Positions 45,062-54,410 of a stretch of 57,194 nt of DNA are shown here, piece after piece. Position 1 is the stretch's first letter; each line of letters begins with the position of its first letter. Where the stretch lies: positions 1-57,194 of the forward strand of contig NZ_JXMS01000023.1 of assembly GCF_001672295.1 (NCBI RefSeq), given 5' to 3'. The notes beneath the pieces were generated by a model. It saw only the letters and a list, made by a program, of their open reading frames with translations, did not search any database and was not told the origin of the DNA. The DNA comes from Halodesulfovibrio spirochaetisodalis. Lineage in GTDB: Bacteria; Desulfobacterota; Desulfovibrionia; Desulfovibrionales; Desulfovibrionaceae. The position numbers were made by a program, and so were the translations under genes.

Positions 45062-46450
45062 ATGCCCCTGCACACAAAAGATAGAGCAAGCTATAATGAT
45101 GATATTTATGCCACCGATGAACTGTCTTCCACAGCTCCAGTATATAAAATTCCTAAAAAGGAAGCAGAGCCTCACAGCGCGTTTCAACTGGTAAATGATG
45201 AGTTGATGCTCGATGGTAATGCCCGTCAAAACTTGGCAACATTTTGTCAGACTTGGGTAGATAAAGAAATTCATACTCTTATGAATAACTGCATTGATAA
45301 GAATATGATCGATAAAGATGAATATCCACAGACTGCAGAAATTGAAAAACGTTGTGTTCATATGCTTGCTGATTTGTGGAACTCACCTAAGGCAGCACAT
45401 ACTCTGGGGTGTTCAACAACAGGTTCCAGTGAAGCAGCAATGTTGGGTGGAATGGCTTTGAAATGGCGCTGGCGTGAGAAAATGAAAAAACTCGGTAAGC
45501 CAACAGATAAGCCAAACTTAATTTGTGGCCCCGTACAGGTGTGCTGGCATAAGTTTGCAAAATACTGGGATATTGAATTACGCGAAATCCCTATGGAACA
45601 TGACCGCCTGCTTATGTCACCAGAAGAGGTTATTAAACGTTGTGATGAAAATACTATCGGGGTTGTGCCGACTCTTGGTGTGACGTTCACATGCCAGTAT
45701 GAGCCTGTTCTGGAAGTTGCAAAGGCATTGGATAAACTCCAGCAGGAGACTGGTCTTGATATACCTATGCACGTTGACGCAGCCAGCGGCGGGTTTGTTG
45801 CACCGTTTTGTGAACCCGAACTGGTATGGGACTTCAGAATTCCTCGAGTGAAATCTATCAACACGTCAGGGCATAAGTTTGGTTTAGCTCCTCTTGGAGT
45901 TGGATGGGTCTTGTGGCGGGAAAAGGAAGACCTACCAGACGATCTTATTTTTAGAGTGAACTATCTTGGCGGTGATATGCCTACGTTTGCGTTGAACTTT
46001 TCACGCCCCGGCGGACAGATCGTAGCACAGTATTACAATTTCCTGCGTCTTGGATACGAAGGGTACCGCAAGATTCACGATGCATGCTATGGCTCGGCTC
46101 AGTATCTTTCTGATGAAGTGAATAAAATTGGACTGTTCGATATTATTTACGATGGACGGGGCGGCATACCTGCAATGAGCTTTAAATTAAAAGATAATGC
46201 TGATGCTGGCTTTAATCTCTTTGATCTGAGTGATGCGATCCGTTCTCGCGGATGGCAGATTGCTGCGTACTCCATGCCGGATAACCGGAGTGATCTTGTT
46301 ATCATGCGTATTTTAGTCCGTCACGGAGTCAGCAAAGATATGGTCGACCTGCTTGTGACAGACATAAAACGATGTGTGGATAAATTTGCGAAAAAACCAG
46401 TGGTCAACTTCTCTGATGAAGACGACTCTTCAGGTTTTAACCATGCATAA
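45062..46450 (+). CDS. gadB: Glutamate decarboxylase
   Basis: 462 aa, the normal length. PLP enzyme of the group II decarboxylases: [14 protein letters not shown] (cofactor phosphate region), [13 protein letters not shown], and PLP-binding Lys272 in [11 protein letters not shown]. The C-terminus ends GFNHA, with a penultimate histidine placed like the active-site-closing histidine of Escherichia coli GadB, suggesting pH-gated activity. It converts glutamate to GABA and consumes a proton. AAAAGGA precedes the ATG. It lies 57 bp before an AspT-type exchanger, so it is probably the first gene of an acid-resistance operon. Confidence 0.94.
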   Translation: MPLHTKDRASYNDDIYATDELSSTAPVYKIPKKEAEPHSAFQLVNDELMLDGNARQNLATFCQTWVDKEIHTLMNNCIDKNMIDKDEYPQTAEIEKRCVHMLADLWNSPKAAHTLGCSTTGSSEAAMLGGMALKWRWREKMKKLGKPTDKPNLICGPVQVCWHKFAKYWDIELREIPMEHDRLLMSPEEVIKRCDENTIGVVPTLGVTFTCQYEPVLEVAKALDKLQQETGLDIPMHVDAASGGFVAPFCEPELVWDFRIPRVKSINTSGHKFGLAPLGVGWVLWREKEDLPDDLIFRVNYLGGDMPTFALNFSRPGGQIVAQYYNFLRLGYEGYRKIHDACYGSAQYLSDEVNKIGLFDIIYDGRGGIPAMSFKLKDNADAGFNLFDLSDAIRSRGWQIAAYSMPDNRSDLVIMRILVRHGVSKDMVDLLVTDIKRCVDKFAKKPVVNFSDEDDSSGFNHA

Positions 46451-46507
46451 TTTAATGGTGAGTCGGCAATATTGATACGCAACATATCTGTAGTCAAAGA
46501 GGACGCT

Positions 46508-48412
46508 ATGCAAAAAAAATCCAGACCGAAACGTAGACGCACTCTCACTCCACGAATTGTGAAATATATTGCAGCAGCAGTGATAGTACTTGTTGCTATT
46601 GTTGGATCACTTCTTCCTGTTCACCAATACATTTCCTGCGATTCAACATCATTTGTGAAGATTGCTTCGGCAGCAGAAACAGTGGCTGATAAGTCTTCCT
46701 CTGTTGCTACTGCGGAACATGATGTGAAAGATTCAACGTTATGGATCGTAAAAGTGCTTCGTAAAAATACTGCACTTACGATTTTTATCACGCTGGCACT
46801 TGGATATTATATCGGTGCGATAAAACTGGGCAGTTTTTCATTGGGTTCTGTAACAGGAACACTCTTGATAGGCGTATTAATAGGGCAGTTAGGAATTGAT
46901 GTTTCTCCGCAAGTAAAATCTATTTTCTTCACAATGTTTTTATTTGCGGTTGGCTACAGTGTAGGCCCACAGTTTGTTCGGGGGGTTGCCAGAGATGGCG
47001 CCCCTCAAGCTATTTTTGCGGTTGTTATTTGTGCCTTGTGTTTGCTGACAACGTATGTCGTGGTAAAGTTTGCCGGACTGGACGTAGGGTATGCAGCCGG
47101 GGTCTGGGCTGGAGCACAGACAATTTCTGCTTCAATTGGGCTTGCAACAGACGCCATTAACAACTCGGCAATTTCTAATCCTCAGGAAATGTTGAATCAT
47201 ATCCCTATTGCGTATGCGATTACCTATCTGTTCGGTACAATTGGTACAGGTATGATTTTGTCATATCTCGGGCCAAGCTTGATTCGCACTGATTTGCAAA
47301 AGGCTTGTAAAGACTATGAAGCAAAACTTTCTAAAGGTGCTCCTGAGGAGGGCATGAAGCTGGCGTGGCACCAACTGGAAGTTCGTGCGTTTGAGGTTCT
47401 TGATTCCGGAGACTTTGTCGGTAAAAACATTGAACAGGTAGAATCGTTCCATAAAAAAGAGCGTATCTTTATTGAAAAGGTAAAAAGAGGTGATGAGGTT
47501 ATAGAGCCGACTCCAGATATGGTCATCAATGCAGGAGACGTAATTGCTATTTCAGCACCGACAGAGGTGTTGATTGCACTTGAGCCGCATACCAAAGAGG
47601 TTGCAGATAAAGAGTTACTGAGTATTCCAATGGAAACACTCAATCTGGTAATTACGAACAAAGCGGCGAATGGAAAAACATTGCTTGATCTTTCAAAAGA
47701 GAAATTTGCCCGCGGGGTTTTTCTTGAAAAAATTACTCGGGGTGCGACCAGTGTTGATGTGCCTATTCTAGCTCAGACAACTCTGCATAGGGGCGATATA
47801 TTAAAATTAACCGGCAGTAAAACGCACACCGAGCGAATAGAAAAAGAGCTTGGCTACGCAGATCGAACTTCTACGGAAACTGATATGGTCTGGGTAGGTA
47901 TTTTTATACTGCTCTTCGGACTTATCGGGGCGATATCCGTCGATGTAGGAGGCGTACCGATTACGCTTTCAGTCTCAGGCGGTGTGTTGATCGGCGGGTT
48001 GATTCTCGGATGGCTCCGGTCTGTTCATCCAACGTTTGGTAGACTTCCTGCCCCGACTCAGTGGTTCATGAACTCCGTAGGTTTGAATGTTTTCATTGCA
48101 ATTGTGGGCATCTCCGCAGGTCCCGGTTTTGTGAGCGGAATCGAGCAGGAAGGCTTGGGGCTGTTAACCTGTGGTCTTATTGCCACAGCAGTTCCAATGT
48201 TATTGGCTCCACTCATAGGGAAGTACATTTTTAAATTTGATCCTGCAATCAACCTTGGCTGTTGTGGTGGAGCCAGAACCAGCACAGCTTCAGTTGCTAT
48301 GGTGGGTGATGCTGCGAAAAGTAATATTCCAATGCTTGGCTATACAGTTCCGTATGCGGTGAGCAATACGCTATTAACATTAATCGGTATGATTATTGTG
48401 CTCATTTATTGA
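46508..48412 (+). CDS. aspT: AspT-type aspartate:alanine exchanger with N-terminal extension
   Basis: 634 aa from the ATG at 46508 (AGAGGA ribosome-binding site; an upstream TTG/ATA-type start at 46472 is unlikely). The AAE transporter family is about 540-560 aa, so this protein has about 85 extra residues. They include one more membrane helix (IVKYIAAAVIVLVAIVGSLL) and a polar loop. Then come two blocks of helices (about 95-260 and 465-634) around two cytoplasmic RCK/TrkA-C units (about 290-450). It exchanges aspartate for alanine, making proton motive force with AspD. Exchange of glutamate for GABA to serve GadB is possible. Confidence 0.88.
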   Translation: MQKKSRPKRRRTLTPRIVKYIAAAVIVLVAIVGSLLPVHQYISCDSTSFVKIASAAETVADKSSSVATAEHDVKDSTLWIVKVLRKNTALTIFITLALGYYIGAIKLGSFSLGSVTGTLLIGVLIGQLGIDVSPQVKSIFFTMFLFAVGYSVGPQFVRGVARDGAPQAIFAVVICALCLLTTYVVVKFAGLDVGYAAGVWAGAQTISASIGLATDAINNSAISNPQEMLNHIPIAYAITYLFGTIGTGMILSYLGPSLIRTDLQKACKDYEAKLSKGAPEEGMKLAWHQLEVRAFEVLDSGDFVGKNIEQVESFHKKERIFIEKVKRGDEVIEPTPDMVINAGDVIAISAPTEVLIALEPHTKEVADKELLSIPMETLNLVITNKAANGKTLLDLSKEKFARGVFLEKITRGATSVDVPILAQTTLHRGDILKLTGSKTHTERIEKELGYADRTSTETDMVWVGIFILLFGLIGAISVDVGGVPITLSVSGGVLIGGLILGWLRSVHPTFGRLPAPTQWFMNSVGLNVFIAIVGISAGPGFVSGIEQEGLGLLTCGLIATAVPMLLAPLIGKYIFKFDPAINLGCCGGARTSTASVAMVGDAAKSNIPMLGYTVPYAVSNTLLTLIGMIIVLIY

Positions 48413-48467
48413 TCGAGTTTGTTTTTACTGAACATGACCGTTCAATATGAGTATCAGGAGTAAGGCA

Positions 48468-50066
48468 ATGGATCGCAGGAAAGAAAAAGAGTTAGAAAAA
48501 CTGAGCCCGTTCGAAGTAAAAAATACACTAATTTCATATGCAGAAGATTCGCATGACCATGCGTTCATTAATGCAGGAAGAGGAAATCCAAACTGGGTTG
48601 CGACTCTTCCTCGTGCAGCTTTCTTTGAACTTGGCAGTTTTGCATTACTCGAATCTAAGCGAACTCTCACTCATCTTCCCGGTTTTGGTGGGCTAGGTGA
48701 GAAAAAAGGCGTAGCAACGCGTTTCAAAGCGTTTTGCACCGAACATGCTGCGTCAGAAGGTGTGCAGTTTTTAGAACAGGCACTTGAGTTTCTAACTCAG
48801 AAAAAGCAATTTGATGCTGAAACGCTCTTGCATGAATGGGTTGAGGGAATACTTGGTGACAACTATCCTGTTCCTGACAGGATGCTTGAATGCAGTGAGA
48901 AAATTGTTCACGAGTACTTAATGCAGGAAATGTGTGCAGGTGATTTCCCATTGCCGGAAGGATCATTCGATTTATTTGCAGTCGAAGGTGGCACTGCGGC
49001 TATGTTTTATGTGTTCAATTCGCTTAAAAGCAATCGAATGTTGAATAAGGGAGACACAATCGCCATCGGCAGTCCTATTTTTACTCCGTACATTGAAATG
49101 CCTGAACTGGAAGATTATGCCCTCAAGAAAATAGAGGTCATGGAAGATGAGAAGATGGCATGGAGTATTCCGGATAGCGAACTGAAGAAATTACGTGATC
49201 CGAAAGTGAAAGCGTTTTTTCTGGTCAATCCCAGCAACCCTACGTCAATGAAACTGGATGATAGTACATTGCGTACAATTGCGTCCATCGCACAGGATAG
49301 ACATGATCTGATAATTTTAACAGATGATGTTTACGGTACGTTTGCTGATAATTTCACGTCGCTGGCAATGCTTGCTCCCCATAATACCATTCTGGTGTAT
49401 TCATTTTCAAAATATTTTGGAGCAACTGGATGGCGGCTTGGTGTGATAGGGATACATAAAGAGAACATGTTTGATCAGCACATTGCTTCAGTTAGCGATG
49501 AATTGAAAGATACATTTAGAATCCGGTACGGAGGAATTAGTCTTGATCCGGATTCGCTGAAGTTTATTGACCGTATTGTTGCGGATAGTCGGGCTGTTGC
49601 ACTAAACCATACGGCAGGGCTGTCCACTCCTCAGCAGATTCAAATGACCCTGTTTGCTCTTCTCAGCTTAATGAAGGGTGGTGATGAGTATAAGCAGCGG
49701 GCAAAACATATTGTTCGTAAGAGATACCATGCACTCCTTAAACATAGTGAAGGTCGTGAGATTGTTAGTGAGCATGATGCAAACGGTGCTTTTTACTATG
49801 TTGAGATTGATATTCAAAAAATAGCGATGGAAACCCATGGTAAAGACTTTTTCGATTGGTTGAAAAAGAAGTACGAGCCAATTGATCTGCTCATAAAGCT
49901 TGCGAGAGACAACGGTGTGGTTGTCATGCCGGGAGCTGGTTTTGATGCACCGGACTGGTCTTTACGGATTTCATTGGCAAACCAGTCTGATAAGCAATGC
50001 GAAATTATTATGGATGCAATAGAAGCACATATTAATTCGTATTATGAGGTATTTTTTACTAAGTAG
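48468..50066 (+). CDS. aspD: Aspartate 4-decarboxylase (bifunctional aspartate aminotransferase)
   Basis: 532 aa from the ATG at 48468, chosen because GGAG lies 7 nt upstream; an ATG at 48447 has no ribosome-binding site. Fold-type I PLP enzyme: NPSNPTSMKLDD, DDVYGTFADNF, and PLP Lys315 in YSFSKYFGATGWRLG. It has the long N-terminal region and length typical of aspartate beta-decarboxylases. It turns aspartate into alanine and carbon dioxide, consuming a proton, and pairs with AspT. A strong terminator follows, ending the gadB-aspT-aspD unit. Confidence 0.92.
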   Translation: MDRRKEKELEKLSPFEVKNTLISYAEDSHDHAFINAGRGNPNWVATLPRAAFFELGSFALLESKRTLTHLPGFGGLGEKKGVATRFKAFCTEHAASEGVQFLEQALEFLTQKKQFDAETLLHEWVEGILGDNYPVPDRMLECSEKIVHEYLMQEMCAGDFPLPEGSFDLFAVEGGTAAMFYVFNSLKSNRMLNKGDTIAIGSPIFTPYIEMPELEDYALKKIEVMEDEKMAWSIPDSELKKLRDPKVKAFFLVNPSNPTSMKLDDSTLRTIASIAQDRHDLIILTDDVYGTFADNFTSLAMLAPHNTILVYSFSKYFGATGWRLGVIGIHKENMFDQHIASVSDELKDTFRIRYGGISLDPDSLKFIDRIVADSRAVALNHTAGLSTPQQIQMTLFALLSLMKGGDEYKQRAKHIVRKRYHALLKHSEGREIVSEHDANGAFYYVEIDIQKIAMETHGKDFFDWLKKKYEPIDLLIKLARDNGVVVMPGAGFDAPDWSLRISLANQSDKQCEIIMDAIEAHINSYYEVFFTK

Positions 50067-50089
50067 CGTTTGTAGTCGCAAAAAATAGT

Positions 50090-50124
50090 ACGGGGCTGCA
50101 CAATTTATTGTGCAGCCCCGTTTC
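50090..50124 (+). terminator. Terminator of the gadB-aspT-aspD operon
   Basis: A perfect GC-rich 15-bp stem (50090-50104 with 50107-50121) followed by a short T-run. Confidence 0.85.
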
Positions 50125-50199
50125 ATTATTGATGCAAGCTGTGGCATCTGGCTTTGTCTGTTTTTTCAGCAGCAAGTGGTCATTGGATGAATTGACAGA

Positions 50200-50463
50200 A
50201 AAAGATGTTGAACTTGAGAGTCTTCAGAGCACGCTTTTCAAGCGCCATGTCGGCGTACATTCGTTTGAACTGTGGTAGCTCATGCTACATATCTTTCATC
50301 CGCTTCAGATCCGAAGCCTGCATGCCGCATTCTTTGATTTCCAATTGTAATAGGTAGCATCTGAAATTCCATGACTGCGATAAATGTCTTTGACTTTGCT
50401 GCCAGCTTCACCTTCTTTCAAAATCGCAATAAGCTGCGTTTCAGTAAATCGTGATTTCTTCAT
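50200..50463 (-). pseudogene. IS3-family orfA remnant
   Basis: On the minus strand from the ATG at 50463 it reads KKSRFTETQLIAILKEGEAG, then ATYYNWKSK. A frameshift follows, then CGMQASDLKRMKDM, a stop, and FKRMYADMALEKRALK. This is a decayed OrfA, and no orfB follows. The right side resembles the end of the 20.5-kb IS only in the short sequence GGGAAGCTTACG. It marks the boundary between the housekeeping operon and the toxin/immunity array. Confidence 0.85.
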
Positions 50464-50629
50464 AGATATCTCCTGACTGCGTTATGCAAGAAAACTCTAT
50501 TTTTGACTTGTGTCTTTTTATGGGAAGCTTACGTGTTGACGTTGCTAAGAAGGGCGCTTGAAGGATTTGGATAAGAAAAAACTCCCATCATGATATGTGG
50601 GAGGTTGGAAACGACTGGGCTTGTTACTG

Positions 50630-51031
50630 CTAAAAATCAATGAAGGGAAAAACTTTTCGAAAAAGTCTTTCAACTTCTGGATGTGACTTTAAAGCTTTTT
50701 TAGCTTTTCTCTCTAGTCCGGAGGTGTGTTCATATGGGATTATACCACGTTTGTATGCAATTCCGGTTAAGGCATCTAACTGTTTTTCAGTAAGTCCCAC
50801 ATCCCAGTCTCCGTGATATCTTTCTCTAAAAGTCTTTATTAAAGAGAACCTATCTTCACCACACCCAATTAGGTCTGAATAAGCAATGAGAAGTTCAGTG
50901 TCTTCACACTGTACAATTAACCTCTCTAAATTAGTTTGCAACTCTTCTTCATTAATAGTCTCAAAGAGGAGACATGAATGTTGAAAACCAATTACCTCAT
51001 ATTCATTTGCCTTAAGTTCTTTATTTTCCAT
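50630..51031 (-). CDS. Putative immunity protein of a toxin-tip cassette
   Basis: 133 aa from the ATG at 51031, preceded by AAGGA and by a short frame ending in a stop (TGA near 51036) that looks like a toxin C-terminal tail. The sequence is acidic in the first half and basic helical at the end (GLERKAKKALKSHPEVERLF), with no recognised family. Position directly behind a toxin fragment matches the immunity genes that follow CdiA tips. An open frame upstream to 51148 exists but runs into the toxin fragment. Confidence 0.55.
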   Translation of the reverse strand: MENKELKANEYEVIGFQHSCLLFETINEEELQTNLERLIVQCEDTELLIAYSDLIGCGEDRFSLIKTFRERYHGDWDVGLTEKQLDALTGIAYKRGIIPYEHTSGLERKAKKALKSHPEVERLFRKVFPFIDF

Positions 51032-51035
51032 TCCT

Positions 51036-51235
51036 TCACCGCCTGTTGGGATCTGATCGGACAATGATTGTACCGGAGCCGATAGTAACTCGGTTAATCT
51101 GACGTTTATCGTGGGAAGAGTATCCGCCGGAGGCCGTGCTTGTGTCAATAATGTTGTTATTGCAATCAGTAGTGGCTTTGCAGAATGGTTGGATAGGGTA
51201 GCGATACTACGCTGTTTTAGAGGGACTGCGTAGCG
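51036..51235 (-). pseudogene. CdiA-type toxin tip fragment
   Basis: A short minus-strand frame (from the TAG near 51228 to the TGA near 51036) reads YRYPIQPFCKATTDCNNNII then SGGYSSHDKRQ. It lies in the same position, and with the same Tyr/Pro/Cys start, as the IAYPTHNCIQA fragment at 53.6 kb. It is a decayed C-terminal piece of a polymorphic toxin. Confidence 0.4.
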
Positions 51236-51275
51236 CTCTGTCGTAAGATTTTATCTCCGGCAGAGGGCGATAAAC

Positions 51276-51313
51276 AACAGCAAAGACTCCCTATTAAGGA
51301 AACCTTTGCTGTT
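51276..51313 (-). terminator. Degenerate copy of the cassette terminator hairpin
   Basis: Imperfect stem aacagcaaag / ctttgctgtt, the same sequence as the perfect hairpins at 53719-53762 and 57000-57043. It marks another cassette end. Confidence 0.55.
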
Positions 51314-51390
51314 AGTGTTCGTAAATGAACTCAAATGTCAGATTTAGTAATTTATTTAAAAGGTAGGCTACCTGTCAATTTTCTTCATGT

Positions 51391-51717
51391 TTACCATGTC
51401 TTGTAATATCGAGCCCACTCAGCTCCATTGATAACTAAATACTCATTACCCAGTTCTTCTTGCAAACGCTGCTTTAATATTCGTCCACGGGCTCCATGTT
51501 CTTGCTCTGCCGCTTTTGACGGGAAACATGAGTCTGGTGGATAGGGCGCTAGTGTATCTTGAAACTCTTCATCCCAATCATCAATATCACGCCTTAACTC
51601 ATCTGAGACTTTTAATTCATTAATTTCAATATATTTAAAGCAACCATCCTCTCTGTTGACAATTGATAAAGGTGGATCCATATATTGGGCAGATAGCTGT
51701 AATATTATTTTTGTCAT
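51391..51717 (-). CDS. Putative immunity protein
   Basis: 108 aa from the ATG at 51717 (a TTG at 51726 is also open). Acidic, tryptophan-containing, no recognised family. The gene stands alone between a cassette terminator and the SUKH gene, in the array of immunity-like genes. The function is by context only. Confidence 0.5.
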   Translation of the reverse strand: MTKIILQLSAQYMDPPLSIVNREDGCFKYIEINELKVSDELRRDIDDWDEEFQDTLAPYPPDSCFPSKAAEQEHGARGRILKQRLQEELGNEYLVINGAEWARYYKTW

Positions 51718-51870
51718 AAGATCCAATAGCTTGGATGTGCAGTTACAATAAAGCCATTGCTACCTACACCGATTGTTACTTTTTATTTTTCTATGACTTT
51801 TCAATATGTTTGAAATTTACCGGAAGAGTGGTCAACTTTCTGTCTTAGATCACATAGAAACCACTATGCG

Positions 51871-52353
51871 CTAAAGATCATCTTCGATAATATATTGTAT
51901 TGATTTAAGAAAATGTTCACCAAAGCTGTTGGCTAAAATGTAGGGTTTCTTTTGTTGCCGCTCAATGTCTTCACTAAAGTCCCAAAGAATAACAGGGCAC
52001 TCTTCTTTTTCCATCTGAGACAGCAATAAACATGTCACACCATCTTCTATTTTTTGAATGACGAACAAATCATTTGGCAGTCCAAATTGTCTATGAACTT
52101 CTTGTGTAACCCAATAAGCATTTAAAAAATATTTTTCATCTAACTGGCCTTCGAGTAAGCCACAATACTCAACCGCATCTATGCCGCCAAATCCATATTT
52201 TAATAAGAAAGTACGATAGGATGCAGGAAGCGGAAAATTAATAGCATCTTCGCACCGTTTAATAAGTTTTTCTGAAACAGGACGTGGAATATCAAACTCT
52301 AATCCTTTTTCAGTGGCTAATTCCAGAGCGATGTTAAATGCATCTATCGTCAT
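51871..52353 (-). CDS. SMI1/KNR4 (SUKH)-family immunity protein
   Basis: 160 aa. The pattern LIKRCEDAINFPLPASYRTF then LLKYGFGGIDAVEYCGLLEG is that of the SUKH superfamily, which neutralises polymorphic nuclease toxins. An AGGA ribosome-binding site precedes the ATG. No toxin gene is attached, so it appears to be an orphan immunity gene. Confidence 0.8.
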   Translation of the reverse strand: MTIDAFNIALELATEKGLEFDIPRPVSEKLIKRCEDAINFPLPASYRTFLLKYGFGGIDAVEYCGLLEGQLDEKYFLNAYWVTQEVHRQFGLPNDLFVIQKIEDGVTCLLLSQMEKEECPVILWDFSEDIERQQKKPYILANSFGEHFLKSIQYIIEDDL

Positions 52354-52465
52354 TAAAATCCTCTTATTTTCCTATTTGGGTTTTCCGTGTTCATTGCAAG
52401 CTTACCTTAAAAAAACAACGACACCTTGAAGTAGGGCGACGTTGTTTTGTGCGCTGCTCTAGAAA

Positions 52466-53203
52466 CTACGTGCGATCTGCTTCATCCAAATCATTTTCAT
52501 ATGCTTCAAATATAGCTTCATACTCTTGATATAGCCTCAAAGTAGTGCTGGTAATTAATTCAACTGCAGAGAGATCGATATCTTTAAGATACACAACTTT
52601 TTCTTTTGAAAGGCAAGCGTCAGGTAGTAAAAATCTCAAAGCAGTACACATGCCTTGATTAACAACGCTTTCCCAACCTTCTGGGTCAAGACGTTCTTCA
52701 ATTTCTTCTCCAAGTTTCAATAGATGTTGGCTTTCCCAATGTCGTCCTTCACCAGTACCGTCACTGACATCAATTTCCTGCGGCCAGAACTGGCTGACTT
52801 TTTTATACATTTCTGTGAATTTTAAAGTGTAACCTAAAGGTTTGGTAGGGAGTGTTTTTAAATCATTGTGGTACGATTCATATACCGACTGAAATTCATC
52901 AGCTGTTTTTAGGTTATGTTTGGTTGCTGCTTCAACCATGTATAGATCAATATCGTTGAGTTTCAGTACCTTTTCGCCTGTTGGACAAACATCAAGTAAT
53001 AAATCGCCCAAAGCGATATAGATAGAAAAATTGACTACGCCTTCCCATTCCCAGCCTTCTGCATCAAGGCGTTCTTGAATGCTTTCATATTGTGACCACA
53101 GTTTGCGACTATTCCAAGAATCTCCCTCACCAGTACAGTCACTGACATCAATGTTCTGTGGCCAATATTGGCTGACTTTTTGGTACATTTCTGTAAATTT
53201 CAT
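52466..53203 (-). CDS. Tandem-duplicated immunity-like protein
   Basis: 245 aa made of two homologous halves (about 1-126 and 127-245). Each begins KFTEMY.KVSQ.WPQ.IDVSD and continues TGEG..W.S; each ends with a helical KLNDIDL/YLKDIDL segment. No known family recognised. The gene starts 8 nt after the stop of a toxin-tip remnant, with AGGAG in that gap, so it is very likely its immunity partner. The duplication may let one protein block two related toxins. Confidence 0.6.
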   Translation of the reverse strand: MKFTEMYQKVSQYWPQNIDVSDCTGEGDSWNSRKLWSQYESIQERLDAEGWEWEGVVNFSIYIALGDLLLDVCPTGEKVLKLNDIDLYMVEAATKHNLKTADEFQSVYESYHNDLKTLPTKPLGYTLKFTEMYKKVSQFWPQEIDVSDGTGEGRHWESQHLLKLGEEIEERLDPEGWESVVNQGMCTALRFLLPDACLSKEKVVYLKDIDLSAVELITSTTLRLYQEYEAIFEAYENDLDEADRT

Positions 53204-53211
53204 ATTATCTC

Positions 53212-53683
53212 CTAAGGTATCACAAGTACCTTGCCAGTTATTGAAAGAGTATATTTTCGTCCATTACGTGGATGGTGTTTTTTCTTTGCGCCAACTTTCC
53301 ATTCGCCATCTTTACCTCTGTGCTTGGAGGTACTTTTTTTATAGATGTAGCCGTCAAATTCAAAATAGCCTCTATGTTTTACAAAAGCCTCTTTATCTTC
53401 TGTAGGAACTGGTAATCTGTCTCCAACTTTTACGGTGCTAATACTTGTTGTTGTAACTTCTTTTCGAAGGGGATTTTTTTCTTTGTTAATGGATGCCTTA
53501 CATATTTTTGTCCATCACTACTTTCAAGTATATGCCATCCGTTAAACTCACCACTTTGATCTGGAGTGGTGTAGACGGTTGGTGTACTTGAACCATTGTT
53601 TGGAGTTGTTAACGGAGAGTAGTCACCTGGGACTAACTTAATAGCTTGGATACAGTTATGGGTAGGGTAGGCTATTATCCAAG
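53212..53683 (-). pseudogene. Frameshifted toxin tip with pre-toxin linker
   Basis: The minus-strand frame starts after a TGA: AYPTHNCIQAIKLVPGDYSP, then GSSTPTVYTTPDQSGEFNGW, and runs to KKKIPFEKKL. A frameshift near 53460 leads to KVGDRLPVPTEDKEAF and finally KHRGKDGEWKVGAKKKHHPR before the TAG at 53212-53214. It is a CdiA-like C-terminal tip whose final basic domain is probably the toxin. It is inactive in this form. Confidence 0.65.
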
Positions 53684-53718
53684 CTCATATTGAATAGCTT
53701 TGAAAGAGCAGGGTTAAA

Positions 53719-53762
53719 TAACAGCAAAGGCTCCCAACTTAATATGGGAGCCTTTGCTGTTA
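53719..53762 (-). terminator. Cassette terminator hairpin
   Basis: A perfect 18-bp stem (53719-53736 with 53745-53762) with 8-nt loop, overlapping the stop codon of the immunity gene. It is repeated at 57000-57043. Confidence 0.8.
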
Positions 53763-54095
53763 AAGTGGCGTTGGTGGTATGATTTTTATGTTATATTTTT
53801 TTATAATATGTTCAACATCTTGAAGCCTGACAAACCCTTGGTCTTCACTAAAGTCATCCCAGGCTACTTCAATCCCTTCTTTAATATAGCCGAGGGTCTC
53901 AAGATAATCTATTAAGTCTTCGCCTTTTTCATCGTCAAATATGTCCTCTAGCGATAACCATGTTGCGTCACATTCCTCACATGCGTGTATTACTTGTCCC
54001 GTTTTTTTTAGTAAAATCTTCATAATTCTTCCATCTTGAAAGCCTGGGCAATAAATTTGACTAGATTTACCAACTACAATGTTTTTTATCTTCAC
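53760..54095 (-). CDS. Zinc-ribbon immunity-like protein, paralogue 1
   Basis: 111 aa. An N-terminal beta part with IYCPGF and ACEECDATW (CxxC partly retained) is followed by an acidic second half with ETLGYI and AWDDFSEDQGFV. It belongs to a family of five paralogues in this window sharing IYC...G.I.K..LKK and C.ECES.W.SLE. Position behind toxin remnants indicates immunity. The copy at the right window edge is nearly identical to it. Confidence 0.65.
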   Translation of the reverse strand: MKIKNIVVGKSSQIYCPGFQDGRIMKILLKKTGQVIHACEECDATWLSLEDIFDDEKGEDLIDYLETLGYIKEGIEVAWDDFSEDQGFVRLQDVEHIIKKYNIKIIPPTPL

Positions 54096-54400
54096 TTCTT
54101 TCTACCTTACTGGATATGCGGATTTTATTTCTGTCGTACCTGTCTTAACTACGATGCGTACTTTAGTATCGCCTTTAGTGCCGATAGTTCGCCCCACTGG
54201 GATATTATAAGCAGTGTTTCCATATCTGGTAACCCCTTTCATTTTTGACGGCTAGATGCCCATGCTTCATCAAGTAAAGGAAGGAGCTGTTCTTTAGGTA
54301 TGCTAAAGACGCTGTGTATATCTTTAGCAGGGTCTGGCTTGGTATGAGATAGAACGTGTTTAATTCTGTTTGGGTGTTTTTTCCAGTGTAGATATTGACT
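54096..54400 (-). pseudogene. Frameshifted copy of the HVMQH-type toxin domain
   Basis: Minus-strand fragments read IKHVLSHTKPDPAKDIHSVF then LLPLLDEAWASS, and, after a frameshift, YNIPVGRTIGTKGDTKVRIV. They align with the intact 134-aa toxin-like protein at 56.4 kb (RIHHVMQHLIPN..., VGTKDEKTIRVV). It directly precedes immunity paralogue 1. Confidence 0.7.
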
Positions 54401-54410
54401 TTCTTGTCAC

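Noticed and set aside
45358-45864. 168-codon frame antisense to gadB
   Set aside because: Shadow of a highly conserved decarboxylase gene; no independent support.
51032-51148. N-terminal extension of the immunity-like protein to 51148
   Set aside because: The extension is out of frame with the toxin-tip fragment that occupies this DNA, and AAGGA directly precedes the ATG at 51031.
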